Under the pieces are notes generated by a model. The model had not been told where the DNA came from and did not search any database. It saw only the letters and a program-made list of their open reading frames with translations. Shown one piece after another: positions 36,546 to 64,000 of a DNA stretch of 64,000 nt (position 1 is the stretch's first letter; every line of letters starts with the position of its first letter). This DNA comes from Lamellibrachia satsuma (lineage: Eukaryota > Annelida > Polychaeta > Sabellida > Siboglinidae). The position numbers and the translations under genes are program-made. The stretch is from contig BSQZ01000108.1 in NCBI GenBank assembly GCA_033239005.1, forward strand, positions 623,001 through 687,000. The letters run 5' to 3'.

Positions 36546-37599
36546 TGGCGTCAAGCACATGGGACTTTGATACTCCAAAAAGTCTACAACTACAACTACA
36601 GTGCACAACTCTCTTTATGAAATGGCAACAAACAGCTGAATGTTCCATGCGCAGGTACAAAGGCCCATTGGCGCAGGCTGAGCGAATTGCAAATTGGGTG
36701 ATGATTGGTTCACCGCATGACATCAATATTCGAAGTGAATGGACGTACCACGAATAGTTTTACACGAATAAGAAGAATTATTTTCCTAGTTTCGAATGTG
36801 GCCCATGCCGGCTGCAGTGGAAGCCTTCGCCGTAGCAGTGGCACTACACGGTGGGCCGGTAATTAGCCAAGGCCATACGTTGATTGACGCTACACACTGG
36901 ATTGTCTTTCCACCTGCCCTGGAGACCGGCAGTTTTCCCAAACACATATCAGTTTATGCTACACAAAACACATGTCAGTTTATGTTACACAAAAGTACAA
37001 GTATTCATCTCATAAGTATTTGAATGAGTCAACAGTAAGTCTCCGACCATTAACAGTGCACAACACTGAAGTGTGCACATTGTATAAAATAATAAGGATG
37101 CTAATCGTTATTACAAGTTTGATCCATTATTCGTTCTATGTACAGTGTAAATATATTTTGAAAAAATATGTATTTACAGTTTTATCAAACTTAAAAGCCC
37201 CCCTGTGGTGTGTACTGCACAACACCTCAGTATAGTTGGCTAGTGCACCTACCATTCTCAATACAGCGCTAACTGTCACAGGGAATTACTAGGGATTTCG
37301 ATCATACATGGCACGTGTAAGGATGCAGTCACAACTAGCTAATAATAATAATAATGACGTCTTATAGCCTCGGTATCCGCCAACACGTGATGCTCATGGC
37401 GCTTGCTCAAAATTTGACCATTAAATCAGTTGAGTTTATTTAGTAAACTGTCCATTAAAAATAATTTAATATTTTAAGATTATCATATAAAATTATCATA
37501 TTGCTGTTTCCATCATGTAGACAGTTCAAGCATTTCCATAAAATAAGTCTTATTTGTACCCCACATTGAAGATGTGTGTTTCAGGGCTGATTTTAAGGT

Positions 37600-38150
37600 G
37601 TCAATTGTAGTGGTTTCTAAGATAAAAGACCGAAGATTGTTGCTGCAGCAACGAGGAAAGATTACTCTCCCCAAGAGGTTCCAGCTATGTGATATAGAGG
37701 GAGCAGCTTGTCTGCATAACGCAAATCATCACGTGCTGGGACGAATGGTTTAACAGAATCACACATATGTAATAGGGTGAAATACCAATCACTGTTTTAA
37801 ACACAAGTAGGCTGATCTTACACAGTATCCTCAGTTCCATCGAGAGCCAGTGAAGCTGTGTGAGAATGGATGTGAGAACTTCATAGAACTTCAACTTCAT
37901 AAGTGACCCGTCTGGCCATGATATATGTTATGTATATTTGTGTCAAAGATGATTCCCAGATTCCTGACGCTATCTGATGGAGTAACCGTGGTTTCACCCA
38001 CTCTGATCTTTGAGATTCATCCTTTGACGTGGCTCATCAAAGCAGGCTTCAGATTCACTAGCACTCAACATTCTGGTAGGTCGTATCATGTGCTTCTTGA
38101 GCGTGCTGACACAGGCACCTGCAGGGGAACACCAGACACGTCTTAAATAT
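37600..38150 (-). mobile_element. LINE reverse-transcriptase C-terminal remnant
   Basis: The minus strand gives RVGETTVTPSDSVRNLGIIF, then after a deletion LTQLHWLSMELRILCKISL and LVFKTVIGISPYYIC. These are the conserved steps after the RT palm of CR1/L2-type LINEs ('VTPSDSVRNLGVIFD' and 'LHWLPV..RI.YK...L.FK'). Frames are broken and about 200 bases of the usual spacing are missing. Confidence 0.8.
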
Positions 38151-39023
38151 GGCACTTGTTAGCGCCTATACAACCTATCAGAGTAAAGTGGTGGTGGAGT
38201 TGGATTCCTAATTGTAGTATGGTGACTGGGTGAGCATTCATGTCAGTACTCATAGAAATCAATTTCAAATCAAATCACCAAAGGTGAAAAATGCATTTTC
38301 GTTGTACCCCCAGCAGTGTCTAATGATTATTAATGACAAAAGTTGTATAAAATTAGACCAAATAAATATATTCATGTACAGTAGGAGAATTGGCAACATT
38401 ATGAGCTATCCGTGCTACACAACTAACAATAGTAGTGAGAGGGAATTTTCAGGAGTCTACGACGTTAACCGGGTATGTCTAGTGGCATTATGACGTCATT
38501 TCCTGCTCTGACTGGTTTATATTGGTTGCTAGGGCTGCAGAGGACATATGCAGACGGGACAACTCTCATTAGTCACTTTTATTTACCACTTTTATTATTC
38601 ATGTCCAGGGACCCGTGCGAGAGAACCCCTTGTCGAATAGTGCAACACCTGAGGGGACAACATATTTAACAAGGAATTGAACGTTGGCCTACATGCAACT
38701 TATTATTTAAATTATAACGAAGTCACTAAAATATAAACCCTTCATATTCAATCGGCCGAAATATTCAGAGAATACCACCAAGTTTTTTGAGAGTTAACTG
38801 GCATGTTTAATGCAGCAATACAAGAAACCAGAACGTCCATCCATGCAATATATTATTCTTATTTAATTAATTATCAAACCAAAGCCCAGATTTACAGGTT
38901 CCAAGTGAACAGAAATTTACATTATTTTGTCACAAGCACATTGGGCGGGCAGAGAAAATTAAACAAGTAGAAGTCATGTTACGTGGAATACGTACATTGG
39001 TATTCCTGGTATGGGTGCTGTGA

Positions 39024-62881
<23,858 letters not shown>

Positions 62882-63429
62882 CTACAAGAAACATAGATAT
62901 AGCTAAAGCCAACTTGCAACGCAAGCAGGAACCGACACGCAGTGCCTACCAAAGCGGTAGTACCAAATAACCATGTAGGATACATCGACACAATTAAAGT
63001 ATCAGATCAGGAAGCAGGTTTCTGTTTATTGATTTGAGTGTGTTCCGGAAACTATTATTTTATGTCGCTGCCAACAGCGGAGAAATCGGGATAAGACCAA
63101 TGTTATCGTTGCCAATAGAATCTTATTCGGTATAAATTTTCTTCGTGATCAAACGTGTCGAATATTTGGCCCCGCTTAATCGCTGACAGATCTTAAGCCA
63201 TCTGTAGGGCGAAATGTGTGAACAATTGATTTATTCTTACTGACTCCCTCCCAGTGTCGCCAGACACACAAGGCAGAGAGCAATCGTCGCCATCCATCTC
63301 TATCTTCAGCAATTCTTTCAAGGTCTTGTGTCTCAAGTTATATACACACTAGCTTGAGATATATATCCACTGGTTTACACCCGTCCATGTCGCAAAAGGG
63401 GTGAAACCACATTTGATTTTCAAATAGGC

Positions 63430-64000
63430 TGCCATTATAACGTTTCTTAGGATTCCTGCAAAATGTGTCCTTCATTGACTTACACATTGATGCTCCATTA
63501 ACACACATTGATGCTCCATTAACACACATGCTGTGTACAACCCAAACAGATGCCCCTCAGATACCTCCCGGTGAATGATTTAGAAATGTTGATACGTTGC
63601 CATCGAATGCAATATCTAGTGAAGTAGTAAAGAAATCATTAACTTTACCAATGTTTCCGATGTGAAAGTACTCGAAAAAAATTACACAACCACGAAGGTG
63701 GTTATTTAGAGTTATATTCTACCTGACGGACAGAGTGGGTGATTTGAGTGTTGAACCACTATGTGGCTTTTATTGGACACATACCACATTTATTATCCGT
63801 CCGCCATTACCCACATAAAAAGTCCGTAGGATTGTTACAAATACGCGTTTTTAGTAAATTTATGAGTACATTTTATCAACACCAAAAGGGACGGCTTTTA
63901 TTCTCGTTAATCGCGGTACACGCCACTGCAAGAACCTCGCTTCTGCGCATCTCTGCGCGCAAACCTGACTACCTAACGGATGCTTCCGATGCTTCCCAGT
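63430..64000. other. Sequence beyond the duplication, no gene seen
   Basis: After the duplicated segment ends (about 63424) there is a short direct repeat (TGATGCTCCATTAACACACA twice near 63490-63530) and no recognisable exon. Confidence 0.4.

Noticed and set aside
36069..36620. Secreted repeat protein with 17-residue NISMEPSVPHLDTKK units
   Set aside because: No initiation or splice context, open frames on both strands, and repeat structure explains the frame.

Overview
Eukaryotic genomic DNA. The genes have many short exons with GT-AG and some GC-AG introns, and simple repeats, minisatellites and retrotransposon debris fill the rest. The gene content points to an invertebrate deuterostome, most likely a cephalochordate (lancelet) or similar marine animal: a metazoan ATAD5 gene, a Death-domain plus LRR NLR-like gene with one LRR per exon, and a VWA/calcium-binding-EGF transmembrane receptor built from phase-1 exons. 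The species is inferred, not shown. Exon limits were worked out by hand from splice consensus, reading phase and family similarity.

Layout. (1) 1-700: minus-strand LINE remnant. (2) 1626-14703, plus strand: the C-terminal two thirds of ATAD5 (PCNA-unloading clamp-loader subunit), 13 coding exons with unbroken phase. Its introns carry LINE copies and two minisatellites. (3) 15-20 kb: intergenic minisatellites and a LINE fragment. (4) 22037-32284, plus strand: NLR-like gene (tiny start exon, Death domain, linker, HD2-like exon, four LRR exons, C-terminal exon). A 2-kb CR1-like LINE lies where a NACHT exon would be expected, so the gene may be broken. (5) 32.3-39 kb: (TA)n, (TG)n and minisatellites. 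(6) 39024-62881, minus strand: a receptor with exon order VWA-EGF-EGF-VWA-EGF-EGF-EGF-TM-cytoplasmic tail. The tail holds a spliced-together YxxL-x11-YxxL motif (ITAM spacing). Its introns contain Ty3/gypsy remnants, a tRNA-derived SINE, LINE fragments and repeat arrays. The ectodomain exons lie in a recent tandem duplication of about 6 kb.

Most notable. The receptor with its ITAM-like tail encoded by duplicated exons is the best candidate for an undescribed system. A skippable 93-nt exon decides whether the second tyrosine motif reads YQGL or YQGP. Two minisatellites, one in ATAD5 and one beside the receptor's last exon, appear to be amplified copies of the adjacent 3' splice site plus exon start. 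In a third case a 44-bp unit is about 23-fold in one paralogous segment and single-copy in the other. All five EGF exons use GC donors.
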